Below, in pieces: positions 1 through 8,938 of a stretch of DNA of 64,000 bases; position 1 is the first letter of the stretch, and every line of letters starts with the position of its first letter. The notes under the pieces are model-generated. The model made no database searches, was not told where the DNA came from, and saw only the letters and a program-made list of their open reading frames with translations. Position numbers and translations under genes: made by a program. Source of the DNA: Acerihabitans sp015654925 (GTDB lineage Bacteria > Pseudomonadota > Gammaproteobacteria > Enterobacterales > Enterobacteriaceae); NCBI RefSeq assembly GCF_047324175.1, contig NZ_CP178732.1, positions 4,154,001 to 4,218,000 on the forward strand, in the 5' to 3' direction.

Positions 1-1
1 T

Positions 2-1303
2 TTCCAGCGCGTGGCCCGCCTTTCTCTCGAACAGCTGCAAAAACTGGTGGCGCAAGAGTGGCAACGCAACAATACCGATTTGCTGAGCGCGGGCGAGGAC
101 GATACCGGGCGCACCACCGGCGAGATTATCCAGCAAGATCATGATGACCCGGCGTTTTGCCAAAGGCTGGCGGAGCAGTTCGGCATCACGCACCTGCTGG
201 AGCGCAGGTTCAAATACCTGTCCACCGGCGAGACCCGTAAAACCCTGCTGTGCCAGGCGCTGATGGCCAGGCCCGATTTATTGATCCTCGATGAACCTTT
301 TGACGGGCTGGACGTGGCTTCCCGCGCACAGCTTGCCGCCATGCTGCGCGGATTGGCGGGCCAGTCCATGGCCCTGGTGCTGGTACTCAACCGGTTTGAC
401 GATATTCCCGAATATATTGATAACGTCGGCATATTGGTGGACTGCACGCTGACCCGTACCGGCGAGCGGGCCGCCCTGCTGGCCGAAGCCCTGGTGGCCC
501 AGCTGGCGCTGGCGGAGTCCCTGGACGGCGTCAGCCTGCCCGATACCGAGGTGCCGGGGCAAAAAGATGCGCTGCCGGCCGGGCAGCCGCTGATTACCCT
601 GCGCAGCGGCGAGGTGTCCTACCAGGATCGCCCCATTTTGCACCGGCTCGACTGGGAGGTACTGCCGGGCCAGCATTGGCAAATCGTCGGCCCTAACGGC
701 GCGGGCAAATCAACCTTGCTCAGCCTGGTCACCGGCGATCATCCCCAGGGCTACAGCAACGATCTCACCCTGTTTGGCCGCCGCCGCGGCAGCGGCGAAA
801 CCATCTGGGATATTAAACGCCATATCGGGTACGTCAGCAGCAGCCTGCACCTGGATTATCGGGTCAGCGCCAGCGCGCGCAGCGTTATTTTATCCGGTTT
901 TTTTGATTCCATCGGCATCTATCAGGCGGTATCGGAGCGCCAGCAGCTGCTCACCCGGCAATGGTTGCAACTGTTAGGGCTGGCGGAGGCGGCGGAGGCG
1001 CCATTCCACAGCTTATCCTGGGGCCAGCAGCGCCTGACGCTGATTGCCCGCGCCCTGGTCAAGCATCCGGCGCTGTTGATCCTTGATGAGCCGCTGCAGG
1101 GCCTGGACCCTCTTAACCGGCAATTGGTGCGGCGCTGGATTGACGTACTGATTGGCCAAGGGGATACGCAGTTGTTGTTTGTCTCCCACCACGCCGAGGA
1201 TGCGCCGGAATGTATTACCCATCGGCTGACCTTTGTTCCACAGGGCAAGGTTTATCGTTACCAAATCGATAATTTGGCGCAGGCCACCACTGCCGCCGGC
1301 TAA
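2..1303 (+). CDS. modF: ModF, dual ABC ATPase, 5' end outside window
   Basis: Two ABC-type ATPase domains in tandem, as in E. coli ModF (about 490 aa); about 433 codons lie in the window, so the first Walker A and the start codon are off the left edge. In the first domain the signature STGETRK and Walker B LLILDEPFDGLD are visible. The second domain begins near codon 200 and has Walker A GPNGAGKST, signature LSWGQQR, Walker B LLILDEPLQGLD and the switch histidine in FVSHH. There are no membrane segments, so it is a soluble ATPase. ModF is encoded next to the molybdate regulator modE in enterobacteria, and its exact role is not settled. Frame is open from base 2. The stop is followed by 269 bp before galE. 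Confidence 0.95.
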   Translation, partial: FQRVARLSLEQLQKLVAQEWQRNNTDLLSAGEDDTGRTTGEIIQQDHDDPAFCQRLAEQFGITHLLERRFKYLSTGETRKTLLCQALMARPDLLILDEPFDGLDVASRAQLAAMLRGLAGQSMALVLVLNRFDDIPEYIDNVGILVDCTLTRTGERAALLAEALVAQLALAESLDGVSLPDTEVPGQKDALPAGQPLITLRSGEVSYQDRPILHRLDWEVLPGQHWQIVGPNGAGKSTLLSLVTGDHPQGYSNDLTLFGRRRGSGETIWDIKRHIGYVSSSLHLDYRVSASARSVILSGFFDSIGIYQAVSERQQLLTRQWLQLLGLAEAAEAPFHSLSWGQQRLTLIARALVKHPALLILDEPLQGLDPLNRQLVRRWIDVLIGQGDTQLLFVSHHAEDAPECITHRLTFVPQGKVYRYQIDNLAQATTAAG

Positions 1304-1481
1304 ATCTCGCCCTGGTCAACGGATAATATAGCGGCAGGCCCCGACCGGCCGGGGCTGGCTCGCCGGTAATGAGAGCGTTACCATAAAGCGTGCCCATACT
1401 CTCCCGATCCATTCCCCTCCTATTTTGCCGGTTTGCCCGCGCTTAGCCTGGCACAGCGCGGCGGAAATACGCTAAAATCAA

Positions 1482-1497
1482 GTGTAATCGATTTCAT
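1482..1497. promoter_or_regulatory. GalR/GalS-type operator upstream of galE
   Basis: GTGTAATCGATTTCAT fits the gal operator consensus GTGKAANCGNTTNCAC at all fixed positions except the last base. It lies 75 bp before the galE start, where the E. coli external gal operator sits relative to the promoter. A gATAAT-like -10 is visible near 1536-1541. Function is inferred from the match and position. Confidence 0.7.
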
Positions 1498-1572
1498 TTT
1501 TATCGATAGGATCACTTTTTTTAACCTTAAATCATGATAATTTAATGCCAAGGAATGACATAGGAGACCTAT

Positions 1573-2601
1573 ATGTCCATATTGATCACGGGTGGTAGCG
1601 GTTACATCGGCAGTCATACCTGCGTGCAACTTTGCGCTGCCGGTTACAGCACGATTATTTTGGATAACCTCAGTAATAGTAAAGCCAGCGTGGTGGAGAC
1701 CATCGCCCGTCTGGGCAACGCCGGAGAGCATAACCGGCCGGTATTCCATCAAGGAGATATCCGCGATAAAAGCTTATTGGCCAAGCTATTCGCCGAGCAT
1801 ACCATTGATGCCGTAATCCACTTCGCCGGTCTTAAAGCGGTGGGTGAATCAGTGCGTAACCCGGTTGAATATTATGATAATAATGTTTACGGCACCCTGA
1901 CCCTGATAGAAGCCATGCGCGACGCGCGGGTGAAGAACCTGATATTCAGTTCCTCCGCCACGGTTTACGGCGATCAGCCCGTGATCCCCTATGATGAAAG
2001 CTTGCCTACCGGCCAACCTTCCAGCCCCTATGGGCGCAGCAAGCTGATGGTCGAGCAGATCTTACAAGATCTACAGCATGCCGAGCCGGACTGGAGCATT
2101 ACGCTATTGCGCTATTTTAATCCGGTGGGCGCCCACCCCTCCGGCGATATGGGGGAAGACCCGCAGGGCGTCCCTAATAACCTGATGCCGTTTATTGCCC
2201 AGGTGGCGGTGGGCCGCAGGCCTTCCCTGGCGATCTTCGGTAATGATTTTCCCACACCTGACGGCACCGGCGTACGGGACTATATTCATGTAATGGATTT
2301 GGCCGACGGCCATGTCGCGGCGCTCAAGGCGCTGCGCAATAAAGCCGGTACCCATATTTATAATCTGGGGGCCGGCGTCGGCCATAGCGTGCTGGAGGTC
2401 GTTGAAGCCTTTAGCCGGGCTTGTGGTAAACCGGTTCCTTACCATTTTGCCCCGCGCCGCGATGGCGATTTGGCCGCCTATTGGGCCGCGCCGGAAAAAG
2501 CCGCCCGCGATTTGCATTGGCGCGTAAGTCGTTCCCTGGAAGATATGGCCAACGACACCTGGCGCTGGCAGTCCCGGCACCCGAACGGTTATCCGGATTA
2601 A
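1573..2601 (+). CDS. galE: UDP-glucose 4-epimerase GalE
   Basis: Interconverts UDP-galactose and UDP-glucose with tightly bound NAD in the Leloir pathway; it also supplies UDP-galactose for surface polysaccharide. An extended short-chain dehydrogenase: the NAD-binding motif GGSGYIGSHT is at residues 7-16, and the catalytic Tyr/Lys pair sits in YGRSK (Y153, K157) after the SSSATVYG strand. At 342 aa it is close to the E. coli 338 aa. The ATG at 1573 has AGGAGA 6 bases upstream. First gene of galETKM, with galT following after 9 bp, so the four genes are very likely one transcript controlled from the operator at 1482. Confidence 0.98.
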   Translation: MSILITGGSGYIGSHTCVQLCAAGYSTIILDNLSNSKASVVETIARLGNAGEHNRPVFHQGDIRDKSLLAKLFAEHTIDAVIHFAGLKAVGESVRNPVEYYDNNVYGTLTLIEAMRDARVKNLIFSSSATVYGDQPVIPYDESLPTGQPSSPYGRSKLMVEQILQDLQHAEPDWSITLLRYFNPVGAHPSGDMGEDPQGVPNNLMPFIAQVAVGRRPSLAIFGNDFPTPDGTGVRDYIHVMDLADGHVAALKALRNKAGTHIYNLGAGVGHSVLEVVEAFSRACGKPVPYHFAPRRDGDLAAYWAAPEKAARDLHWRVSRSLEDMANDTWRWQSRHPNGYPD

Positions 2602-2610
2602 GGAGAAAGT

Positions 2611-3663
2611 ATGCAGCAGTTCAATCCCGTCGATCATCCCCATCGCCGGTACAATCCGCTAAGCGGACAGTGGGTTTTGGTATCGCCCCACCGCGCCAAG
2701 CGCCCATGGCAGGGCCAGCAGGAGACGCCTTCGGCCCTGACGTTGCCCAAACACGATCCGGCTTGTTTTCTTTGTCCCGGCAATACCCGGGTCTCCGGCG
2801 ACAAGAATCCCGATTACCAAACCACGTACGTTTTTACCAACGATTTTGCCGCCCTGATGACGGACACCCCGGACGCCACGCCAAGCGCCAATCCATTAAT
2901 GCGCTGTGAAAGCGCGCGCGGCACCAGCCGGGTGATCTGTTTTTCCCCGGATCACAGCAAAACCTTGCCGGAACTGTCCCTGCCGGCATTGGAAGCCATT
3001 GTCAAAACCTGGCGGGAGCAAAGCGCCGATTTGGGTAAAACCTACCCCTGGGTGCAGGTGTTTGAGAATAAAGGCGCGGCCATGGGCTGCTCCAATCCCC
3101 ATCCCCATGGCCAAATCTGGGCCAATAGCTTTTTGCCCAATGAGGCCGAGCGGGAAGATCGTTTACAGCGGGAGTATCTGCAAGAGCATGATGCGCCGCT
3201 GCTGATGGATTATCTGCGCCTGGAATTGGCCGACGGCGGCCGCACGGTGGTGGAAACGGAACATTGGCTGGCGGTGGTGCCCTATTGGGCGGCCTGGCCG
3301 TTTGAAACGCTGCTGCTGCCCAAAGCCCATGTGCTGCGCCTGGACAATCTCAATGCAGCCCAAAGCGCCGATCTGGCCGTGGCGATCAAAAAGCTTACCA
3401 GCCGTTATGACAATCTGTTTAACTGCTCTTTCCCTTATTCCATGGGGTGGCACGGCGCGCCGTTTATCGATCGGGATAATAGCCATTGGCAGCTGCATGC
3501 CCATTTCTATCCGCCGCTGCTGCGTTCGGCCACGGTGCGAAAATTTATGGTCGGTTATGAAATGCTGGCGGAAACCCAGCGCGATCTGACCGCTGAACAA
3601 GCCAGCGACCGCCTGCGCGCGGTTAGCGATATTCACTTTCGGGAATCCGGAGCGTCACTATGA
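2611..3663 (+). CDS. galT: Galactose-1-phosphate uridylyltransferase GalT
   Basis: Transfers UMP from UDP-glucose to galactose-1-phosphate through a uridylyl-histidine intermediate. The nucleophile motif HPHGQIW places the reactive histidine at residue 166, the same number as in E. coli. The zinc-site cysteines of FLCPG (C52, C55) and the HxH of LHAHFYPP are also present. The 350 aa length matches the family. ATG at 2611 has AAGGAGA 5 bases upstream. Second gene of the gal operon; its stop overlaps the galK start as ATGA, indicating translational coupling. Confidence 0.98.
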   Translation: MQQFNPVDHPHRRYNPLSGQWVLVSPHRAKRPWQGQQETPSALTLPKHDPACFLCPGNTRVSGDKNPDYQTTYVFTNDFAALMTDTPDATPSANPLMRCESARGTSRVICFSPDHSKTLPELSLPALEAIVKTWREQSADLGKTYPWVQVFENKGAAMGCSNPHPHGQIWANSFLPNEAEREDRLQREYLQEHDAPLLMDYLRLELADGGRTVVETEHWLAVVPYWAAWPFETLLLPKAHVLRLDNLNAAQSADLAVAIKKLTSRYDNLFNCSFPYSMGWHGAPFIDRDNSHWQLHAHFYPPLLRSATVRKFMVGYEMLAETQRDLTAEQASDRLRAVSDIHFRESGASL

Positions 3664-4823
3664 CCAGTAACCCTGCCAGCTTGAAAAACAAGACTGAATC
3701 TGTATTTCGCCAATCTTTTGGTTACGATGCGGCCCTGACCGTGAAAGCCCCCGGACGCGTCAACCTGATTGGCGAGCATACCGACTATAATGATGGTTTT
3801 GTGCTGCCCTGCGCCATAGATTATGAAACGGTGGTCAGCTGCGCCAAGCGCGACGATCGCCAAATCCGGGTGATTGCCGTGGATTGTGACGGCGAGCAAG
3901 ATATTTTTTCGCTGGATGAGCCAATTTTGTCTCATGAAACCCAGCAATGGTCTAACTATGTGCGCGGAGTGGTAAAGCATCTGCAACAGCGCGATCCGGG
4001 TTTCGGCGGCGCCGATTTGGTGCTGAGCGGCAATGTTCCCCAAGGCGCGGGCTTAAGCTCGTCGGCGTCGCTGGAAGTCGCGGTGGGCAAGGCGATTCAA
4101 ACCCTTTATCACTTGTCCCTGGACAATGTGGCCCTGGCGCTGAATGGCCAGGAAGCCGAAAATCAGTTTGTCGGCTGTAACTGCGGTATTATGGATCAGC
4201 TGATTTCCGCCTTGGGCAAAGATAACCATGCCTTATTAATCGACTGCCGGACGTTGGGCACACGCGCGGTACCCATGCCGGATAACGTGGCGGTGGTGAT
4301 TATCAACTCCAACGTTAAACGCGGACTGGTGGATAGCGAGTATAACGCCCGGCGCGAACAGTGCGAAACCGGCGCGCGCTTTTTTACCGCCGACAAGCTG
4401 CGGGATGTGGAGCTTAGCCAGTTCAAAGCGGTGGAAAAGGACCTTGATCCGGTGGTCGCCAAACGCGTACGCCACGTGCTGACCGAAAACGCCCGGACGC
4501 TGGCCGCGGCCGACGCCCTGGCGGCGGGCGATTTAACCCGGATGGGCATTCTGATGGCCGAGTCCCACGCTTCGATGCGTGATGATTTTGAGATCACCGT
4601 CCCGCCGATTGATACGCTGGTGGAGATTGTGAAAGAAGCCATCGGCGATGACGGCGGCGTGCGTATGACCGGCGGCGGTTTCGGCGGCTGCGTGGTGGCC
4701 CTGATGCCGACCGATCGGGTGGATGCGGTGCGCGCGGCGGTGGCCAGCCGGTATCACCAGCAAACCGGCATTAAAGAGACGTTCTATGTGTGTCACGCGT
4801 CAGAAGGAACAGCGATATGCTAA
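3660..4823 (+). CDS. galK: Galactokinase GalK
   Basis: Phosphorylates alpha-D-galactose with ATP, the committing step of galactose use. GHMP-kinase fold: substrate motif GRVNLIGEHTDYN at residues 32-44, phosphate loop PQGAGLSSSASLE at about 127-139, and the C-terminal glycine motif GGGFGGC. The 387 aa length is close to the E. coli 382. The start overlaps galT by 4 nt, and the 3' end overlaps the galM start by 7 nt. Nothing unusual was seen. Confidence 0.98.
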   Translation: MTSNPASLKNKTESVFRQSFGYDAALTVKAPGRVNLIGEHTDYNDGFVLPCAIDYETVVSCAKRDDRQIRVIAVDCDGEQDIFSLDEPILSHETQQWSNYVRGVVKHLQQRDPGFGGADLVLSGNVPQGAGLSSSASLEVAVGKAIQTLYHLSLDNVALALNGQEAENQFVGCNCGIMDQLISALGKDNHALLIDCRTLGTRAVPMPDNVAVVIINSNVKRGLVDSEYNARREQCETGARFFTADKLRDVELSQFKAVEKDLDPVVAKRVRHVLTENARTLAAADALAAGDLTRMGILMAESHASMRDDFEITVPPIDTLVEIVKEAIGDDGGVRMTGGGFGGCVVALMPTDRVDAVRAAVASRYHQQTGIKETFYVCHASEGTAIC

Positions 4824-5863
4824 AAGAGTATGAATCCGGTATTGCCCCCGACGGCAAGCCCTTCCAGTGCGTGACCCTGGGAACCGAACAGGGTATGCAA
4901 ATTACCCTGATGGACTGGGGCGCCACCTGGCTGTCCTGCCAGTTTCCCCTGGCTTCCGGCAACAAGCGCGAGGTGCTGCTGGGCTGCCCCTCGCCGGCGG
5001 AATATCCTACCCAGGACGCCTATTTGGGCGCCACGGTAGGCCGCTACGCCAACCGCATCGCCAATTCTGCGCTGTCCCGCGCCGGCCAGACCTGGGCGCT
5101 CAGCGCCAATCAGGGCGCCCATCAGCTGCACGGCGGCCCCGAGGGTTTTAACGCCCGGCGCTGGGAATGCATTGAACATACGCTGACCACGGCGCGCTTC
5201 CGGCTGCATTCCGCCGACGGCGATCAGGGTTTTCCCGGCAATCTGGTGGCCGAAGTCGGTTATACGGTGACCGAAGACCAGCAGGTGGTCATCGACTATA
5301 CCGCCACGGTGGACCGGTCTTGTCCGGTCAATTTGACCAATCACGCCTATTTTCATCTGGACGGGGCCAATAGCGACGTGCGCAAGCAAACCCTGCAACT
5401 TTACGCCGCGCAATATTTGCCGGTGGATAGCGAAGGCATCCCCTGCGCGCCGCTGGCGGACGTGGAAAATACCGGCATGGATTTCCGCCAGCCGAAAACC
5501 ATCGCCAAGGATTTTCTGGGCGATCGCGATCAACAGCGCATGAAGGGATACGATCACGCGTTCCTGCTCTATCCGGCCTGCCAGAACGGCGACAGTCCCG
5601 CCGCGCAGCTGTGGTCGGCGGACGGACAGGTCTTGCTGAAAGTGTTCACCACCGCCCCGGCCCTGCAGTTGTATACCGGTAATTTCCTGGCCGGCACGCC
5701 GGCGCGCCAGGGCGGGGATTATCAGAATTACAGCGGCGTGGCGCTGGAAAGCGAGTTTTTGCCGGATAGCCCGAATCATCCCGAATGGCCGCAGCCTGAT
5801 TGCTGGTTGCAGCCCGGGGAAACCTATCATTCACAAACCCGTTACCAGCTAATCGCGCTATAA
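4817..5863 (+). CDS. galM: Aldose 1-epimerase (mutarotase) GalM
   Basis: Interconverts alpha and beta anomers of galactose, feeding GalK. Mutarotase fold with the catalytic histidine region NLTNHAYFHLDG and a C-terminal acidic residue in ALESEFLPDSPNH. A GTG nine codons upstream (4790) keeps the frame open, but the ATG at 4817 is preferred: GAAGGAA lies about 8 bases before it and it gives 348 aa against 346 in E. coli. Last gene of the operon. No convincing terminator was seen in the 121 bp before gpmA. Confidence 0.95.
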   Translation: MLKEYESGIAPDGKPFQCVTLGTEQGMQITLMDWGATWLSCQFPLASGNKREVLLGCPSPAEYPTQDAYLGATVGRYANRIANSALSRAGQTWALSANQGAHQLHGGPEGFNARRWECIEHTLTTARFRLHSADGDQGFPGNLVAEVGYTVTEDQQVVIDYTATVDRSCPVNLTNHAYFHLDGANSDVRKQTLQLYAAQYLPVDSEGIPCAPLADVENTGMDFRQPKTIAKDFLGDRDQQRMKGYDHAFLLYPACQNGDSPAAQLWSADGQVLLKVFTTAPALQLYTGNFLAGTPARQGGDYQNYSGVALESEFLPDSPNHPEWPQPDCWLQPGETYHSQTRYQLIAL

Positions 5864-5933
5864 AATATTGTGCAAAACCATTTATTTCGCACTGTTTGAC
5901 CTTATGCGGTTGCCGCCCTGCCCGGCCAGGCAA

Positions 5934-5952
5934 TATAATGATAATAGTTTTC
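5934..5952. promoter_or_regulatory. Putative Fur box upstream of gpmA
   Basis: The 19-mer matches the Fur consensus (GATAATGATAATCATTATC) at 15 of 19 positions, with the left two hexamers nearly perfect. It lies 33 bp before the gpmA start. Fur control of gpmA is known in E. coli, and fur itself is at 48527 in this window. Confidence 0.6.
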
Positions 5953-5984
5953 ATAAAAATCTTTAGACTTTAAGGAGTCAAGCG

Positions 5985-6737
5985 ATGGCTGTAACGAAAC
6001 TGGTTCTGGTACGACACGGTGAAAGCCAGTGGAACAATGAAAATCGTTTCACCGGCTGGACGGACGTCGATCTGTCCGACAAAGGCCGTACTGAAGCGAA
6101 GCAAGCGGGAAAGCAGCTGAAAGAAGAAGGCTTTATCTTTGACTTTGCTTACACCTCCGTTTTAAAACGCGCTATCCATACCTTGTGGAATATCCTGGAT
6201 GAGTTGGATCAAGCCTGGCTGCCGGTGGAAAAATCCTGGCGCCTGAACGAGCGCCACTACGGCGCGCTGCAGGGTTTGAATAAAGCCGAAACCGCTGAAA
6301 AATACGGTGACGAACAGGTTAAGCAGTGGCGCCGCGGTTTTGCCGTGACCCCGCCGGAACTGACTCGCGATGACGAACGTTTTCCCGGCCATGACGCGCG
6401 TTATGCCAGCCTGACCGCCGAAGAATTGCCGACCACCGAAAGCCTGGCGCTGACCATCGAACGCGTCACTCCTTACTGGAATGAGACTATTTTACCGCGC
6501 ATGAAAAAAGGCGAGCGCGTCATTATCGCCGCCCACGGCAACTCCATCCGGGCATTGGTTAAATTCCTCGATAATATGAGCGAAGACGAAATCCTTGAAC
6601 TGAACATCCCTACCGGCGTGCCGCTGGTATATGAGTTCGATGAAAATATGAAACCGACCAAGCATTACTATCTGGGTAACGCGGAAGAAATCGCCGCCAA
6701 GGCCGCTGCGGTAGCCAACCAGGGTAAAGCGAAGTAA
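5985..6737 (+). CDS. gpmA: 2,3-bisphosphoglycerate-dependent phosphoglycerate mutase
   Basis: Interconverts 3- and 2-phosphoglycerate in glycolysis and gluconeogenesis using a phosphohistidine intermediate. The active-site motif VRHGESQWN places the phosphorylated histidine at residue 11, and the second histidine is in IIAAHGNSIRAL. 250 aa, same as E. coli. ATG at 5985 has AAGGAG 8 bases upstream. It stands alone between galM and convergent aroG. Iron-linked regulation is suggested by the Fur box at 5934. Confidence 0.98.
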   Translation: MAVTKLVLVRHGESQWNNENRFTGWTDVDLSDKGRTEAKQAGKQLKEEGFIFDFAYTSVLKRAIHTLWNILDELDQAWLPVEKSWRLNERHYGALQGLNKAETAEKYGDEQVKQWRRGFAVTPPELTRDDERFPGHDARYASLTAEELPTTESLALTIERVTPYWNETILPRMKKGERVIIAAHGNSIRALVKFLDNMSEDEILELNIPTGVPLVYEFDENMKPTKHYYLGNAEEIAAKAAAVANQGKAK

Positions 6738-6745
6738 GCCCGTTC

Positions 6746-6770
6746 GCCCCGCCGCCTGACCGGGCGGGGC
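6746..6770. terminator. Hairpin between convergent gpmA and aroG
   Basis: GCCCCGCC pairs with GGCGGGGC across a 9-nt loop (stem 6746-6753 and 6763-6770), just after the gpmA stop. There is no T-run on the plus side, so it is a hairpin terminator candidate at best, or may act as an mRNA 3' stabiliser. Confidence 0.45.
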
Positions 6771-6852
6771 AATCTCGTTCCCATGCCTGCCCCGCTTTAT
6801 CCGCCCATCCGTCCCAGCTAATCACACCGCGTCTTCGGACAGGCGGGTTTCA

Positions 6853-7932
6853 TCACGCCGGAACGACGGCCTGCGGACTAAGGCTACGTCGGGCGCGCAC
6901 CGCCTGCGCCAGTTGGCTTAACAGGGTTTCGGTATCTTCCCAGCCTATGCAGGCATCGGTAATACTTTTGCCGTACACCAGCGCCGCGCCGCTTTCCAGG
7001 CTCTGGCTGCCTTCCACCAGATGGCTTTCCACCATAACGCCGATAATGCCCGTTTCACCGCTGGCCAATTGCGTGCAAACGTCCTGGGCGACGTCCATCT
7101 GCTTTTTAAATTGCTTGCTGCTGTTGGCATGGCTGAAATCGATCATCACCTGGGCCGGCAGGTTGGCTTTGGCTAACCCCACTTTTACCGCATTAACGTG
7201 GTGGGCGCTGTAGTTGGGCTCCCGGCCGCCGCGCAGGATAATATGGCAATCGCCATTACCGCTGGTGTTCACAATGGCGGAATGGCCCCATTTGGTCACC
7301 GACAGGAAGCAATGGGGTGCGCCCGCGGCATTGATGGCGTCGATGGCGACCTTGATCGTACCATCGGTACCGTTTTTAAAGCCGACCGGGCAAGAGAGCC
7401 CCGACGCCAGTTCGCGATGCACCTGCGATTCCGTGGTCCGGGCGCCGATGGCCCCCCAGCTCATGAGATCGGCGACATATTGCGGGGTGATCATATCAAG
7501 GAACTCCCCGGCCGCCGGCAAACCGGTATCGTTGATCTCCAGCAGGAGTTTGCGGGCGATGCGCAGGCCTTCGTTGATCTGGAAGCTGTTATCCATCAAC
7601 GGATCGTTGATCAGCCCTTTCCAACCTACCGTGGTGCGCGGTTTTTCAAAATAAACCCGCATGACGATTTCCAGTTCGCCCTGCCACTGGTTACGTAGCT
7701 CCAGCAAGCGCGCGGCGTACTCTTTTGCCGCTTCGGTATCATGGATGGAGCAGGGCCCGATCACCACCAGCAGGCGATCGTCGCTGCCCTTGAGGATTTT
7801 GTGGATGGCGGAGCGCGCGGCCGAGACCGTCCTGGCGGCGCGGTCGGTGGCCGGGAATTTCTCCAGCAATGCCACTGGCGGCAGCAGCTCTTTGATGTCT
7901 TTAATTCTTAAATCGTCGTTGAGGTAATTCAT
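6853..7932 (-). CDS. aroG: DAHP synthase, phenylalanine-sensitive type
   Basis: First step of the shikimate pathway: condenses erythrose-4-phosphate and phosphoenolpyruvate into DAHP. Class I family residues are visible in VIGPCSIHD (metal cysteine), RVYFEKPRTTVGWKG and MIDFSHANSSK. Best fit is AroG, starting MNYLNDDLRIKDIKELLPP as in E. coli. The frame stays open 16 codons further upstream, but the ATG at 7932 matches the family start. It gives 359 aa against 350, with the extra residues at the C terminus (RRSLSPQAVVPA). Transcribed alone; a TyrR box lies about 110 bp upstream. Confidence 0.96.
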   Translation of the reverse strand: MNYLNDDLRIKDIKELLPPVALLEKFPATDRAARTVSAARSAIHKILKGSDDRLLVVIGPCSIHDTEAAKEYAARLLELRNQWQGELEIVMRVYFEKPRTTVGWKGLINDPLMDNSFQINEGLRIARKLLLEINDTGLPAAGEFLDMITPQYVADLMSWGAIGARTTESQVHRELASGLSCPVGFKNGTDGTIKVAIDAINAAGAPHCFLSVTKWGHSAIVNTSGNGDCHIILRGGREPNYSAHHVNAVKVGLAKANLPAQVMIDFSHANSSKQFKKQMDVAQDVCTQLASGETGIIGVMVESHLVEGSQSLESGAALVYGKSITDACIGWEDTETLLSQLAQAVRARRSLSPQAVVPA

Positions 7933-8039
7933 AGTCGGTCTGTTTTCTCTCCACGCTGCTGCGCTAATCTGGAAGGTCAATAAAATATGTCTGTAACGCC
8001 ATGAAATGCGCCGTTTAATCTAGCCGGCTAAAATCACGC

Positions 8040-8057
8040 TGTAAATGTACTTTTCAA
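8040..8057. promoter_or_regulatory. Putative TyrR box upstream of aroG
   Basis: TGTAAA-N6-TTTCAA matches the TyrR consensus TGTAAA-N6-TTTACA at 10 of 12 positions. It sits in the 345-bp gap 7933-8277 that must also hold the ybgS promoter. TyrR repression of aroG is established in E. coli. Nothing else in this gap is convincing. Confidence 0.5.
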
Positions 8058-8277
8058 GCTTTGACGCTTAAATCAGCTGCAAATTTGATAACTGCCGATT
8101 ATTGACTATGCTTAAACAATGTTAAGGCAAAGATATCGGGAAGTTATCTTCCTAAATTAATTGTCATAACACTTCCTTGCGAGGCCATCCCACGGGCCTT
8201 ACAGAGGTTTTACGTTCGCTGAAAATGTATAAATGCGGGCTTGATATCCACCCCTGGCACGAAAGAGGGATAATAAT

Positions 8278-8655
8278 ATGCAAACCAACACTACCAAGAA
8301 AATGGCAATGCTTTTTATTACCGCAGTTATGACCTTTGGCAGCGGTGCGGCTTTAGCGGCCAGCAACTCCGCTGCGGCCAATGATTCCAATAACGGCCAG
8401 GAAAATCAATCTGGCAGCGCCGGTTCCAAAGAAAATGCTGCGCCTAATGGCGTAAGCAACAGCCAAATCAACACTGGCGGTACCGATACGTCCAAGACCG
8501 GCAGCACCGATGAAAAAGCCGATCTGAACGCATCCGAAGTCCATAAAAATACCATGTGTAAAGATGGACGCTGCCCTGATACCAATTCCAAAGTGGAAAC
8601 CGGTACTGGCACCACCAATACCGAAGCTACTAAAACCGACGGTACCACGAATTAA
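8278..8655 (+). CDS. ybgS: YbgS-like small secreted protein
   Basis: A 125-aa protein with a Sec signal peptide (basic start, hydrophobic core AMLFITAVMTFGSG, cleavage likely after ALA at about residue 24). A low-complexity, hydrophilic mature region rich in N, S, G and T follows. The segment EVHKNTMCKDGRCPD, with two cysteines four residues apart, and the C-terminal TKTDGTTN are conserved with E. coli YbgS (126 aa). It is predicted periplasmic. No biochemical function is established. Monocistronic: a strong terminator follows at 8770. Confidence 0.9.
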   Translation: MQTNTTKKMAMLFITAVMTFGSGAALAASNSAAANDSNNGQENQSGSAGSKENAAPNGVSNSQINTGGTDTSKTGSTDEKADLNASEVHKNTMCKDGRCPDTNSKVETGTGTTNTEATKTDGTTN

Positions 8656-8769
8656 TATTTAGGTGTATGAGTGCCATTGCGGGCATATATTCATACATCA
8701 GTTTAATCGCTGCAAGTTGCACCACGTTTTTTAAAGCGACGGCTTAAACACATTTAGGCTAACCATGAT

Positions 8770-8798
8770 AATCAGGCTTCGGCCTGATTTCTTTTTTT
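8770..8798 (+). terminator. Intrinsic terminator after ybgS
   Basis: Perfect 8-bp stem AATCAGGC/GCCTGATT capped by a TTCG tetraloop and followed by CTTTTTTTA. A textbook Rho-independent terminator. Confidence 0.92.
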
Positions 8799-8938
8799 AT
8801 AGGACCGGCGGCTAATTGTCCTCATGCGCCGGTTGCCGCGGCGCCTGCTCTATAATACCCCGATAAATTCCTACGGCAACCGCCCCCTTTCTCCGGTATT
8901 ATCGAGGCAGATTGATTCAATCAATGACGGGATATTTT

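Noticed and set aside
1337..1355. GCCCCG/CGGGGC hairpin after modF
   Set aside because: Short stem without a T-run; not enough to call a terminator.
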